Source: Bacteroidetes bacterium UBA1947 (lineage in GTDB: Bacteria > Bacteroidota > Bacteroidia > Chitinophagales > Chitinophagaceae). From it: a DNA stretch of 12,969 nucleotides. Made by a program: the position numbers and the translations under genes. Below, one piece after another: positions 1 through 8,276 of the stretch (position 1 is its first letter; every line of letters begins with the position of its first letter). The notes below the pieces were generated by a model, which saw only the letters and a program-made list of their open reading frames with translations, was not told the origin of the DNA and ran no database searches. Where the stretch lies: the NCBI GenBank assembly GCA_002336915.1, contig DDET01000065.1, positions 1 through 12,969 on the forward strand. The letters run 5' to 3'.

Positions 1-302
1 ACGGTTACGAAGTGTGGAAACGCGCTTTGGTGAACGTTACCCCCGCAGTTGAGGTCCGTAGCCGCCGTATAGGTGGTGCTACCTTCCAGATACCGGCTGA
101 AGTACGCCCCGACCGTAAAATATCACTGAGCATGAAATGGCTTATCCGTTTCAGCCGTGAGCGTAATGGCAAGACCATTGCCGACAAGCTGGCTAATGAA
201 ATAGTAGCCGCTGCAAAAGGTGAAGGTGGTGCTGTGAAGAAGAAAGAAGATACACACCGTATGGCCGAAGCCAACAAGGCATTCAGCCACTTTAAGATCT
301 AA
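1..302 (+). CDS. rpsG: 30S ribosomal protein S7, C-terminal part (5' end outside window)
   Basis: S7 is a primary binder of the 16S rRNA 3' domain in the small ribosomal subunit and helps form the decoding and exit-site region. The visible 99 residues, read in frame from base 3, match the C-terminal two thirds of S7. The stretch VEVRSRRIGGATFQIPAEVR aligns with the S7 hairpin region, and the ending VKKKEDTHRMAEANKAFSHF is nearly identical to the E. coli S7 end. The stop is TAA at 300-302. In the usual str operon rpsG is followed by fusA. Here it is followed at once by a strong terminator and then recA, so rpsG ends its transcript. Identification is certain; only the start is missing. Confidence 0.97.
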   Translation, partial: GYEVWKRALVNVTPAVEVRSRRIGGATFQIPAEVRPDRKISLSMKWLIRFSRERNGKTIADKLANEIVAAAKGEGGAVKKKEDTHRMAEANKAFSHFKI

Positions 303-322
303 TATTTTTGAGGAAAAATATA

Positions 323-356
323 CGAAAGCCCCGCGAAATGCGGGGCTTTCGGTTTT
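323..356 (+). terminator. Rho-independent terminator after rpsG
   Basis: A perfect 12-bp stem (CGAAAGCCCCGC at 323-334 paired with 340-351) closes a 5-base GAAAT loop and is followed by GTTTT. It lies 20 bases after the rpsG stop and ends the ribosomal-protein transcript before recA. Confidence 0.92.
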
Positions 357-420
357 ATAGCCCTCCTAAAAATGTGGATATCTTCTACCCTGCCCTTTAG
401 GCTACTGATGGTTTTGTGAG

Positions 421-428
421 TATTTTTG
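421..428 (+). promoter_or_regulatory. Bacteroidota-type -7 box of recA
   Basis: TATTTTTG is a perfect match to the Bacteroidota sigma-A -7 consensus TAnnTTTG. It lies 34 bases before the recA ATG and would give a leader of about 30 bases. The upstream -33 TTG element is poor; the nearest candidate is TTTAG at 396-400, about 20 bases upstream. I see no LexA-type dyad around it, so SOS control is not supported. Confidence 0.6.
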
Positions 429-462
429 ACAAAATATTAATCGTTATCTAAAAAGGAAAATC

Positions 463-1458
463 ATGGCAGCAGACGACAAATTAAAGGTACTGAAATTAGC
501 ACTGGACAAGATCGAGAAGGATTATGGAAAAGGATCGGTAATGATGCTTGGCGACAAGCAACGCGATGCAATAGACTTCATCAGCACAGGTTCACTGGGG
601 CTGGACGTAGCACTGGGCATAGGCGGTTTCCCCCGCGGACGTATAATAGAGATATATGGCCCGGAATCATCGGGTAAAACGACAATAGCTATACACACCA
701 TAGCCGAAGCGCAAAAGAAGGGCGGCATATGCGCTATAATAGATGCAGAACACGCTTTTGACGCCAGCTATGCCCGCAAACTGGGTGTGGATGTGGATAA
801 TCTCATCATTTCGCAGCCCGACTATGGCGAGCAGGGCCTGGAGATAGCCGACAGGCTGATATCATCGGGCGCTATAGATGTGGTGGTAATTGACTCGGTA
901 GCCGCACTGGTGCCGAAGGGCGAACTGGAAGGTGAAATGGGTGACAGCAAAATGGGCGCGCAGGCACGCCTTATGAGCCAGGCGCTGCGTAAGCTTACCG
1001 CCACCATAAGCCGTACAGGCTGCTGCTGTATCTTCATCAACCAGCTGCGTGAAAAGATAGGCGTAATGTTCGGCAACCCCGAAACTACCACGGGTGGTAA
1101 CGCGCTGAAGTTCTACGCCTCTGTAAGGCTGGATATACGCCGCATAAGCCAGATAAAGGATGGCGATGTAGCCAGCGGTAACCGTACAAAGGTGAAGGTG
1201 GTGAAGAACAAGGTAGCTCCCCCATTCCGCCAGGTAGAGTTCGATATCATCTTTGGTGAAGGTATCAGCAAAATAGGCGAGATAATAGATATGGGCGTGG
1301 AACTGAACATCCTGCAGAAAAGCGGTAGCTGGTTTGCCTATGGCGACAGTAAAATAGGCCAGGGCCGCGATGCGGTTAAGACCTTCCTGACTGATAACCC
1401 TGAAGTGGCCGATGAGATAGAAGCCAAGATAAGGGCAGCCTTGCAGCCGGTGGAGTAA
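463..1458 (+). CDS. recA: Recombinase RecA
   Basis: RecA forms ATP-dependent filaments on single-stranded DNA and carries out strand exchange in recombinational repair. In the 331-residue product the Walker A motif GPESSGKTT is at 66-74, the catalytic Glu96 is in DAEHA, Walker B VVVID ends at Asp144, and the ATP-sensing Gln194 is in FINQ. The DNA-binding loop L2 around GVMFGNPETTTGG is intact. The ATG at 463 gives the standard N-terminal helix, and an A-rich stretch replaces a Shine-Dalgarno site. The protein stops about 22 residues earlier than E. coli RecA, so the long acidic C-terminal tail that restrains DNA binding there is missing. Terminators on both sides make it monocistronic. Confidence 0.98.
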   Translation: MAADDKLKVLKLALDKIEKDYGKGSVMMLGDKQRDAIDFISTGSLGLDVALGIGGFPRGRIIEIYGPESSGKTTIAIHTIAEAQKKGGICAIIDAEHAFDASYARKLGVDVDNLIISQPDYGEQGLEIADRLISSGAIDVVVIDSVAALVPKGELEGEMGDSKMGAQARLMSQALRKLTATISRTGCCCIFINQLREKIGVMFGNPETTTGGNALKFYASVRLDIRRISQIKDGDVASGNRTKVKVVKNKVAPPFRQVEFDIIFGEGISKIGEIIDMGVELNILQKSGSWFAYGDSKIGQGRDAVKTFLTDNPEVADEIEAKIRAALQPVE

Positions 1459-1459
1459 G

Positions 1460-1480
1460 CCCCTCCGCCCCTAAAGGGGG
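1460..1480. repeat. Post-stop CCCTCC intergenic repeat, copy 1
   Basis: CCCCTCCGCCCCTAAAGGGGG starts 2 bases after the recA stop codon, with the last part able to fold as CCCC-TAAA-GGGG. Its first 14 bases recur almost exactly at 5316-5330, and a related form follows the glmM stop at 9801. There is no T-run, so it is not itself a terminator. Confidence 0.55.
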
Positions 1481-1514
1481 AACTAAAAAATGGTAACTAG
1501 TAAGTACATATACA

Positions 1515-1550
1515 AACTACGGCACGCATGCGTGCCGTAGTTATTTTTTA
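1515..1550 (+). terminator. Terminator after recA
   Basis: Bases 1515-1542 form a perfect 28-base palindrome (arm AACTACGGCACGCA), followed by ATTTTTTA. This is a textbook Rho-independent terminator 57 bases past the recA stop. The A-rich left flank could let it work weakly in the other direction too. Confidence 0.93.
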
Positions 1551-1608
1551 TGACTTAAGTGATTGATAATGGGGAATTTAGAGCCTTGGCATGATTTTTT
1601 ACGGGGAA

Positions 1609-1668
1609 ATATTATGCGTAATTAAGAAGGAATTGGTGTAAATTAATCTGGGATTTTACGCATAATAT
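1609..1668. promoter_or_regulatory. 13-bp inverted repeat upstream of the sensor kinase
   Basis: ATATTATGCGTAA at 1609-1621 is repeated exactly in inverted form (TTACGCATAATAT) at 1656-1668, with a 34-base AT-rich spacer. The right arm ends 36 bases before the TTG start of the kinase gene. It could be a split operator for a dimeric regulator or a leader stem-loop. No T-run follows, and the recA terminator lies upstream, so termination is unlikely. No good -7/-33 pair was found in this gap. Confidence 0.5.
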
Positions 1669-1704
1669 CATTCATTAATCCAGGCTTTTAAAAATACCTG
1701 CATC

Positions 1705-4700
1705 TTGAACCAGGCTACACTAATACCCACGACTGCTGAAACCGAACCCGCAGTAAAAGATAAACTCATCTTTAACTACCTGCCCGGGTATGCCCGTTTC
1801 CTAAAAGACAATCACCTTGAGGCATATGTAAAAGAACTGCTGGCGGGCTGTTGGGAACTGGACCTTCCGCTGATGAAGGTACTGAAAGATATGCCACATG
1901 AACAGTTGCTCGCACTCTCCATGCAATCGCACGGTGACCTGCTTGAAACGATAGCGACAAATAAGCTGCGCGGCATGCTGGAAGACAGCCTGAAAAAGTG
2001 GGAGACTGATAAGATGGACATCATTACCCGCGAGGATATAGCTACCAAAGATATAACGCTGGGCACCTTTGTACGTAAGCGTGCTATGCTCAAATTCCTG
2101 CCTTTATACACGACAGATCCATTTGAAATAATAGACATAGTAAAGGAGATAGACATTTACGATGCCGAGAGTGTAACAGGATCAGTGGAAGTGTACATCA
2201 ATATCCTTAGCGACCGCATCAGCAAACAGGAGGCCCAATTGCTGGAGGCACAGGAGCTCACTTCACTGGGTAGTTTTGAATGGAACTTTTCCAGCAAGAA
2301 GCTGGATGCCAGCCCCCAATTACTAAAAATACTGGAGCTGGAAAAAACAGGCGACATGCAGGCCTTCATAGAAAAAGTGCATCACGATGACAGGGAGAAG
2401 GTTTTGAGCGCAATGAAGAACGCGATGAACGTGGGTGGGAATTATGAATGTGAGTACAGGCTGCAATGTAAAGACAATAAGGAAAAGATCATTTGGTCGA
2501 AAGGGATCGTGATATTTAAAGACGATAAGCCATACCGCTTCAGGGGCACCGTAATGGATGTGACTGAAAAGCAAACACTGATAGGAAAATTACAGGACAG
2601 TGAAAGGCTGTATCAACAAGCACAGTCAATGTCGCAGATTGGCAACTGGGCTGTAGATATAAATACATGGGAGATATCATGGTCGGACGAGCTATACCGT
2701 ATATATGAGCTCGCGATTGGTTCCGAATTAAAAAGAGACACACTTGACCTATTCACACATCCCAATGACCGGGAAAAAATGGCTAAAAGAAGAGAACGGA
2801 TATTTTCAACGTTTGAGCCCGATGAAACCATTTACCGTATAGTAGTGAACGGGCAGACAAAAATACTCCTTACAAGTTCTGAGCTTTTGTCGAAAGATGG
2901 CAAACCCTATAAATTGGTTGGTACAGTACAGGATATCACTGAAAGGCAGACACTATTGGAGGAATTGCAGCAAAGCGACAAGCTATTTAAACAAGCACAG
3001 GCACAAACCAATATAGGCAACTGGACCTGGGATGTAACCGCGAACAAAGTAAGCTGGAGTGACGAGATGTACCGCATATATGGCATGGAGCCACAATCGG
3101 TGCCCGTAAGTTTTGAGACCTATATATCGCATGTGCATGAGGACTACAGGGAGAAAAGACTGGCGCAGGTGCAGCATGTATTTGAGACCGGCGAGCCGGA
3201 AGACCATATCTATAAGATAACAGCGAAAGACGGAAAAGAGAAAATACTGCATAGTAAAAGCGAAGTGCAAACTGACAGCGAAGGCAAAGTGATCAGCATG
3301 ACCGGCACCTGCCAGGATGTAACGGAAAGGCAATTGCTTATAGAAAAGCTTCAGTATAGCGAAAGCCTCTATAAGCAGGCGCAGGCCATGTCGCAAATGG
3401 GTAGCTGGACATGGGACCTGAAAACGGACGAGATGATATGGACGGATGAAATGTACAGCATCTACGAGCTGGATAAAGAAACTGCGAACATAACCAGAAA
3501 ACTATCCACATCATTCCAGCATCCTGATGACAGGGAAATGATCCAGGAACACCTGGAGAAGCTGCTGGCTACACAAGTGACCGAAAAATTCAACTACAGG
3601 ATCATTACAGCGAAAGGGAATTTAAAAATACTGCAGGCAATCAAGGAACTGATAATGGATGACGAAGGAAGCCCTGTAAGAGTGGTCGGTACCGTGCAAG
3701 ACGTAACGGAACAAAAGGCTGCAGAGAAAAACTTAAATGATAGCCGTGAGTTCATTCAAAAAATAGCAGACACTACCCCATCCATCATTACCTCGTACAA
3801 CGTAAATACAGGCCAGTATTCGTACATAAACAACGGGTTAAGGAGGTTGCTCGGCTATGAACCCGAACGCGGGCAGAAAGAAGGTATCACCTTCTTCGCC
3901 GGTATAGTGCACCCGGATGACCTGGAGCGTATAACGCTGCAAAATGCTGAGGCCCTTGCACTGGCTAACAGCCCGGAAAACCAGGGCAGGAACATCATAG
4001 CCGAATTTAAATACCGTATGCAGCACGCAAATGGCGAGTACAGGTGGTTCCATACCTTTGGCACTATCTTCGACAGGAATGAGCAGGGCATGGTGGAAAA
4101 TGTACTCAATGTTTCGATAGACATCACAGCGCAGGAAGAAGCAGAGCGAATATTGTACCAAAAAAATATTGAGCTGCAGCAATCAAATTCCAGCCTGGAA
4201 GAATACGCTTACGTAGCAAGCCATGACCTGAAAGAACCATTGCGAAAAATCTGCACCTTTGGCGACAGGCTCTCGACATCGCAAGCGGAACACCTGGATG
4301 AAGAAGGCAAGCTGTACCTGCAAAAGATCATTGATTCCTCGCAGCGAATGCAGACCATGATCAGCGACCTGCTATCCATCTCACTCGTGTCGGGTAACAA
4401 GAACTACGAGACCATAAGCCTGGCCCAGGTGATGGAGGATACTTTACTACTGATGGAGCATAGTATAGAAGCGAAAAAGGCCAAAATAGAAACATCCGCG
4501 CTGCCTGAGGCTAGCGTGGTGCCCTCCCAGTTCAGGCAGCTATTCCAAAACCTTATCAACAACTCTTTGAAATTCACACCCGGGGGTACGAAACCCCATA
4601 TAATCATTGAACATCACTACCTGGAGCCAAAGGATGTGAGGGAATACGACCTGATAAAAGCCAAAAAATACCTGGCAATTACTGTAAAAGATAACGGAAT

Positions 4701-4893
4701 AGGCTTTGAAAATGAGTTTGCGAATAAAATTTTTACTATCTTTCAGAGACTCCATGGACGCGACGAGTATGAAGGTACCGGCATAGGACTGGCTATCTGT
4801 AAAAAAGTCGTTGAAAATCACGGAGGTGTAATATTTGCAAATGGCAAACTAAACGAAGGGTCAACTTTCACTATTATACTACCCGCTAAATGA
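1705..4893 (+). CDS. Multi-PAS cytosolic sensor histidine kinase (Cph1-like kinase core)
   Basis: A 1062-residue sensor kinase that should autophosphorylate on a histidine and pass the phosphate to the coupled receiver protein. No signal peptide or membrane segment is visible, so it is cytosolic. Residues 1-175 are a helical region I do not recognise. Five PAS domains follow at about 183-290, 306-415, 431-543, 559-671 and 681-812. Domains 2-4 share GNW/GSW openings, (S/T)DEMY-type motifs and a TVQD(I/V)TE-type end. The dimerisation domain has SHDLKEPL at 839-846 (His840). The ATPase domain has NLINNSLKF (949-957), DNGIGF (996-1001) and GTGIGLAI (1024-1031). The start is TTG: a stop lies in frame at 1663, no ATG lies between, and the next Met is residue 57. 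The PAS ligand cannot be predicted. Confidence 0.93.
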   Translation: MNQATLIPTTAETEPAVKDKLIFNYLPGYARFLKDNHLEAYVKELLAGCWELDLPLMKVLKDMPHEQLLALSMQSHGDLLETIATNKLRGMLEDSLKKWETDKMDIITREDIATKDITLGTFVRKRAMLKFLPLYTTDPFEIIDIVKEIDIYDAESVTGSVEVYINILSDRISKQEAQLLEAQELTSLGSFEWNFSSKKLDASPQLLKILELEKTGDMQAFIEKVHHDDREKVLSAMKNAMNVGGNYECEYRLQCKDNKEKIIWSKGIVIFKDDKPYRFRGTVMDVTEKQTLIGKLQDSERLYQQAQSMSQIGNWAVDINTWEISWSDELYRIYELAIGSELKRDTLDLFTHPNDREKMAKRRERIFSTFEPDETIYRIVVNGQTKILLTSSELLSKDGKPYKLVGTVQDITERQTLLEELQQSDKLFKQAQAQTNIGNWTWDVTANKVSWSDEMYRIYGMEPQSVPVSFETYISHVHEDYREKRLAQVQHVFETGEPEDHIYKITAKDGKEKILHSKSEVQTDSEGKVISMTGTCQDVTERQLLIEKLQYSESLYKQAQAMSQMGSWTWDLKTDEMIWTDEMYSIYELDKETANITRKLSTSFQHPDDREMIQEHLEKLLATQVTEKFNYRIITAKGNLKILQAIKELIMDDEGSPVRVVGTVQDVTEQKAAEKNLNDSREFIQKIADTTPSIITSYNVNTGQYSYINNGLRRLLGYEPERGQKEGITFFAGIVHPDDLERITLQNAEALALANSPENQGRNIIAEFKYRMQHANGEYRWFHTFGTIFDRNEQGMVENVLNVSIDITAQEEAERILYQKNIELQQSNSSLEEYAYVASHDLKEPLRKICTFGDRLSTSQAEHLDEEGKLYLQKIIDSSQRMQTMISDLLSISLVSGNKNYETISLAQVMEDTLLLMEHSIEAKKAKIETSALPEASVVPSQFRQLFQNLINNSLKFTPGGTKPHIIIEHHYLEPKDVREYDLIKAKKYLAITVKDNGIGFENEFANKIFTIFQRLHGRDEYEGTGIGLAICKKVVENHGGVIFANGKLNEGSTFTIILPAK

Positions 4894-5309
4894 ACACAAA
4901 ACAACATTCTGTATTTATTGTAGATGACGACGCGGATGACCGCGAATCGATACGAGATGCTTTCCTCGCGAACAAGCATCACTATGACTATGTATTTATG
5001 AAAAACGGCGACCAACTGCTAAAACACCTGGCAACGGAAGATGACGGCGGCGTTTTCAAAATAATATTGCTGGACCTGAATATGCCCGGCAGGCATGGCA
5101 AGGATGTATTGAAAGAGATAAAAGCAAACAGGGAGCTGCAGCCGATACCTGTTATTGTACTCACCACTTCATCGTCGGAAAAGGACAGGGAAGCATCTTA
5201 TGAACTGGGGGCCAACTGCTTTGTAACCAAGCCGGCGTCGTACAAAGAGCTTATAAATGTTACGGATTCAATAGCCCGCCTGTGGCTGACGGAAAGAACA
5301 GCTAGTTAA
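4890..5309 (+). CDS. Single-domain response regulator (Rcp1/CheY-like)
   Basis: A 139-residue stand-alone receiver domain with no DNA-binding or enzymatic output, so it should act by protein contact or phosphorelay. The acidic pocket is Asp12-Asp14 in FIVDDDADD, the phosphoacceptor is Asp62 in LLDLNMPG, the switch Thr is Thr92 or Thr93 in VLTTSSS, and the conserved Lys is Lys114 in VTKP. Its ATG overlaps the kinase stop as ATGA (4890-4893), which implies translational coupling and balanced expression. The kinase-receiver pairing resembles cyanobacterial Cph1-Rcp1. The downstream target of the phosphorylated form is not in the window. Confidence 0.95.
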   Translation: MNTKQHSVFIVDDDADDRESIRDAFLANKHHYDYVFMKNGDQLLKHLATEDDGGVFKIILLDLNMPGRHGKDVLKEIKANRELQPIPVIVLTTSSSEKDREASYELGANCFVTKPASYKELINVTDSIARLWLTERTAS

Positions 5310-5315
5310 AAAATA

Positions 5316-5330
5316 CCCCTCCGCCCCCTA
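5316..5330. repeat. Post-stop CCCTCC intergenic repeat, copy 2
   Basis: CCCCTCCGCCCCCTA begins 7 bases after the response-regulator stop and differs from copy 1 (1460-1473) only by one extra C. The following bases to about 5368 are GC-rich with a short GGAC-CAT-GTCC dyad and may be the degenerate remainder of the element. Confidence 0.5.
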
Positions 5331-5376
5331 TCGCCAAAAAAGCGGGACCATGTCCGGGAGAACGGTGGAATAAGAC

Positions 5377-5423
5377 ATATCAATAAGAAAGGGCGCTAAA
5401 TTAGCGCCCTTTCTTATTGATAT
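5377..5423. terminator. Bidirectional terminator between convergent genes
   Basis: Two perfectly complementary 23-base arms (5377-5399 and 5401-5423) are separated by a single base. The GC core GGGCGC/GCGCCC is followed by TTTCTTATT on each strand, so it should stop both the kinase-regulator transcript and the opposing M16 protease transcript. It lies 67 bases after the regulator stop and 12 bases from the protease stop. Confidence 0.93.
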
Positions 5424-5435
5424 CATTGCCTATAT

Positions 5436-8258
5436 CTATGACTCAGGATAAAGGATCGAAGTAAATTCGTTCTTGCCGTCGAACAGTACTTTAGCTGTTT
5501 TCTGGATGTCGGCCGGCGTAAGTTTGTCTATCCATATTTCGTACTGAATGACATTTTCCTTGTCCCTACCCCAGAAAAGGATGTCCTGGAGCTTTTCAGA
5601 CCAGTACTTATTCTCCTTCAGATTAGTGCGGTATTTTTCGCGCCACTGGTTCTTTACTTTATCAAGATCAGCCACTGAAGGGCCTTTTTCTTTCAGGTTC
5701 TTAATTTCTTCTTTCGAAGCAGCAAGCAGCTTATCCACGTTCTCAGGACCACAAGGCAGTTGCATCATTACTGCATAACGGCTATAGGGTTCCTGCCTTA
5801 CATCGGCATAGAAACCACCGGTATAGATGCCACCCATTTTTTCGCGGAGGTCTTCAATCACTTTAATGTTCAGTATCTCAGCTACAGCCTTTGCCTGCAG
5901 TGCCATATCTTCAGAGTACTTAGCATCGCCATAGTAGCCTGCAAATATCATGCTCTGCTTTTCTTTTCCTTTCTTCACCTTAATGGTATGCTCACCTTTT
6001 ACCATACGCACGCCATTATCCTTATAAGCGGGCTCTTTCTTAACAGCGGGTATAGCACCCAGGTATTTTTCAATAGCAGGTATAGCCTTCTCGGGGTCTA
6101 CATTACCTACAATGTAGAAGTTGTAGCCGTCGGCAGTAGAAAACTCTTTCTTGTATATTTCAATAGCACGATCAAGGTTGATCTTGTCGAAATCTTCAGT
6201 ATGCGGTATCACTATCTTAGCAAGCGGGTTGCCGCCATACAAGGACTTAATAGTGGTATCGAAGAAAGAAGCCTGCGGGTTTGCGCTCATAAACTGCAAC
6301 ATTGTCTTTTGCTTGGTCTTGAAGGCAGTAAACAGGGCCTCATCTTTACGAGGCTGTGTAGCATTGAGGTATATCAGTTGCATCAGGCTTTCGAAATCTT
6401 TTACGCTGCAATTGCCGGTAATGTCATCATCTATATCGCTGATGTCAAAGCTTACTTTAGCAGTTTTTCCCGAAGTGATCTTTTCAAGATCGGTAGGCGT
6501 GTATTTACCAACACCCATAGCATCAACTACATCGCAGGCAAAGTTGGCATTGCTTTTATCGGCAAGACCGTAGTTGCTGGTACCACCTTTCTTGATGCCC
6601 TTTACCAGTATCTCATCGCTTTTGAAATCGGTAGGCTTAATGGTTACCTTAATGCCATTGCCTAATATGTAAGTGGTAGCGTTCACACCATTCACAGGAG
6701 ACTGAGTAACAACATGGCCGGGAGTAAGATCGCCCACTTCAAGATCGCTGGCCACAGCTTTCTCTTCCATTGCATTTACTTGCTGCTGGAATGCTTTGTT
6801 TGACATAGTAAGCAACTCAGCATCGGTAGGGAGTTTTGTATCGCCTTTTTCAGGAGCAGTGATAAGTGTGAAGGCATTCATATTTGCCAGCCATCCTTTT
6901 ACCATTGCGTTCATCTCATCGGACTGTATGCCGGGGAGCATAGTTTTGTAGTAGCTATATTCATTCTCGATACCGGGAATAGTTTCACCGTCGAGGAAGT
7001 TGCGGACGTATTCTTCCACGTAATCACCACTCTCTGTAGTAGTACGTTCGTTGTACGCCTGTTCCATGCTGCTTAACATACTCTTTTTGGCTACATCCAG
7101 CTCGCTGGCGGTAAAACCAAACTGCTTTGCGCGCAGTACTTCAGCAGCCAGTGCATTAAGTGCTTTTTCAGGTCCTTCGGCACCCACTAAAGCAACAGCG
7201 TTAAAAGACTCATAACCCTGTATCAGGCCACCACCCATATCAACCTGCGCGAATGGGAAAGGAGGATTGCTGCTCTTGGAAAGATCGGAAATGCGGCGGT
7301 TGATGATCTGTAAGGCCAACTGGCGGATTATGTTATTACGGTAATCGCCGAGCGTCTTGCTTTCGTTCACCTTGGAAAAAGAGAACATTACCTGCACCCT
7401 TGCATTGGTAGCTTCCTTATCGGTAAGCACCATGGCCTCTGATTTAGTACGGGGATTCACCTGTACATATTCACGTGGCTTTTCACTTTTTGGATTTTCA
7501 AGGCTGCCGAAGTGCTTTACCAGCATTTTCATAGCAGTAGCAGAATCGATAGCACCTACAACAGCAACGGCCTGGAGGTCCGGGCGATACCAATCTTTGT
7601 AGAAGCTGCGGATCTTATCATACTTAAAGTTCTTCAGGATATCATCTTTACCTATTGGCAGGCGTTGAGCATACTTAGTGCCTGAAGCCAGTGCAGGGAA
7701 ATATTTAGCGAGCATGCGCATTTCAGCACCTTTGCCCAGGCGACTCTCCTCCAGCACTACCCCACGCTCATCGTCGATGTCTTTATCGGTAAGCAAGGCA
7801 TTATGCGCCCAATCCTCTATGATCTGGAAACCTTTTTCGAGGTTCTCAGGTTTATCAGTAGGGATAGGCAGTATATATACTGTCTGGTCGAAACCGGTAT
7901 AAGCATTAAGATCTGCCCCGAACTGCACACCTATAGACTGCAGGTAGCTAACCAGTTCGTTCTTCTGGAAGTTTTTGGTACCATTAAAGTTCATGTGTTC
8001 CATGAAGTGCGCAAGGCCTTGCTGATCGTCGTTCTCAAGAATAGAACCTGCCTTAACAACCATGCGCAGTTCAACCTTCTTTTCGGGTTTGCTATTGGGC
8101 CGTATGTAATACGTGAGCCCGTTCGCGAATTTGCCCTTGATGACATGCGGGTCGACAGGTAATGCGGACTTGAGGTCCTGTGCGCTGGCTGAAGTAAATG
8201 CGACAGCAAACACCAAAGCGCCGACGAGTGCACGACGCGAGAAATAATTAAAATACAT
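5436..8258 (-). CDS. Secreted M16 zinc metallopeptidase (PqqL/insulinase-like)
   Basis: An exported two-half M16 peptidase of 940 residues, counted from the ATG at 8258. The N-terminus (MYFNYFSRRALVGALVFAVA) is a Sec signal peptide with likely cleavage after ASA near residue 26 and no lipobox, so it is periplasmic or secreted. The inverted zinc motif HFMEH is at 84-88 (His84, Glu87, His88), and ERGVVLEE at 164-171 should supply the glutamate ligand. Each half has an M16_C-type segment, near 219-253 and just before 738. The C-terminal half keeps the Arg805/Tyr812 pair in REKMGGIY, which has the same spacing as the substrate-anchoring pair of insulin-degrading enzyme. A TTG 21 bases upstream would extend it, but that codon lies inside the -7 box. 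The substrate is unknown. Confidence 0.93.
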   Translation of the reverse strand: MYFNYFSRRALVGALVFAVAFTSASAQDLKSALPVDPHVIKGKFANGLTYYIRPNSKPEKKVELRMVVKAGSILENDDQQGLAHFMEHMNFNGTKNFQKNELVSYLQSIGVQFGADLNAYTGFDQTVYILPIPTDKPENLEKGFQIIEDWAHNALLTDKDIDDERGVVLEESRLGKGAEMRMLAKYFPALASGTKYAQRLPIGKDDILKNFKYDKIRSFYKDWYRPDLQAVAVVGAIDSATAMKMLVKHFGSLENPKSEKPREYVQVNPRTKSEAMVLTDKEATNARVQVMFSFSKVNESKTLGDYRNNIIRQLALQIINRRISDLSKSSNPPFPFAQVDMGGGLIQGYESFNAVALVGAEGPEKALNALAAEVLRAKQFGFTASELDVAKKSMLSSMEQAYNERTTTESGDYVEEYVRNFLDGETIPGIENEYSYYKTMLPGIQSDEMNAMVKGWLANMNAFTLITAPEKGDTKLPTDAELLTMSNKAFQQQVNAMEEKAVASDLEVGDLTPGHVVTQSPVNGVNATTYILGNGIKVTIKPTDFKSDEILVKGIKKGGTSNYGLADKSNANFACDVVDAMGVGKYTPTDLEKITSGKTAKVSFDISDIDDDITGNCSVKDFESLMQLIYLNATQPRKDEALFTAFKTKQKTMLQFMSANPQASFFDTTIKSLYGGNPLAKIVIPHTEDFDKINLDRAIEIYKKEFSTADGYNFYIVGNVDPEKAIPAIEKYLGAIPAVKKEPAYKDNGVRMVKGEHTIKVKKGKEKQSMIFAGYYGDAKYSEDMALQAKAVAEILNIKVIEDLREKMGGIYTGGFYADVRQEPYSRYAVMMQLPCGPENVDKLLAASKEEIKNLKEKGPSVADLDKVKNQWREKYRTNLKENKYWSEKLQDILFWGRDKENVIQYEIWIDKLTPADIQKTAKVLFDGKNEFTSILYPES

Positions 8259-8276
8259 AATAGGACGACTTTGACA

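Noticed and set aside
2983..3396. Long antisense open frames opposite the PAS kinase (here and at 3838-4182)
   Set aside because: Both are shadows of the kinase frame with no domain content; the repeated PAS units create similar antisense frames.
5760..6665. A 301-codon open frame on the plus strand, opposite the M16 protease gene
   Set aside because: It lies wholly antisense to a well-supported gene with intact catalytic motifs. Its translation shows no recognisable domain, and its length is explained by the codon bias of the true gene.
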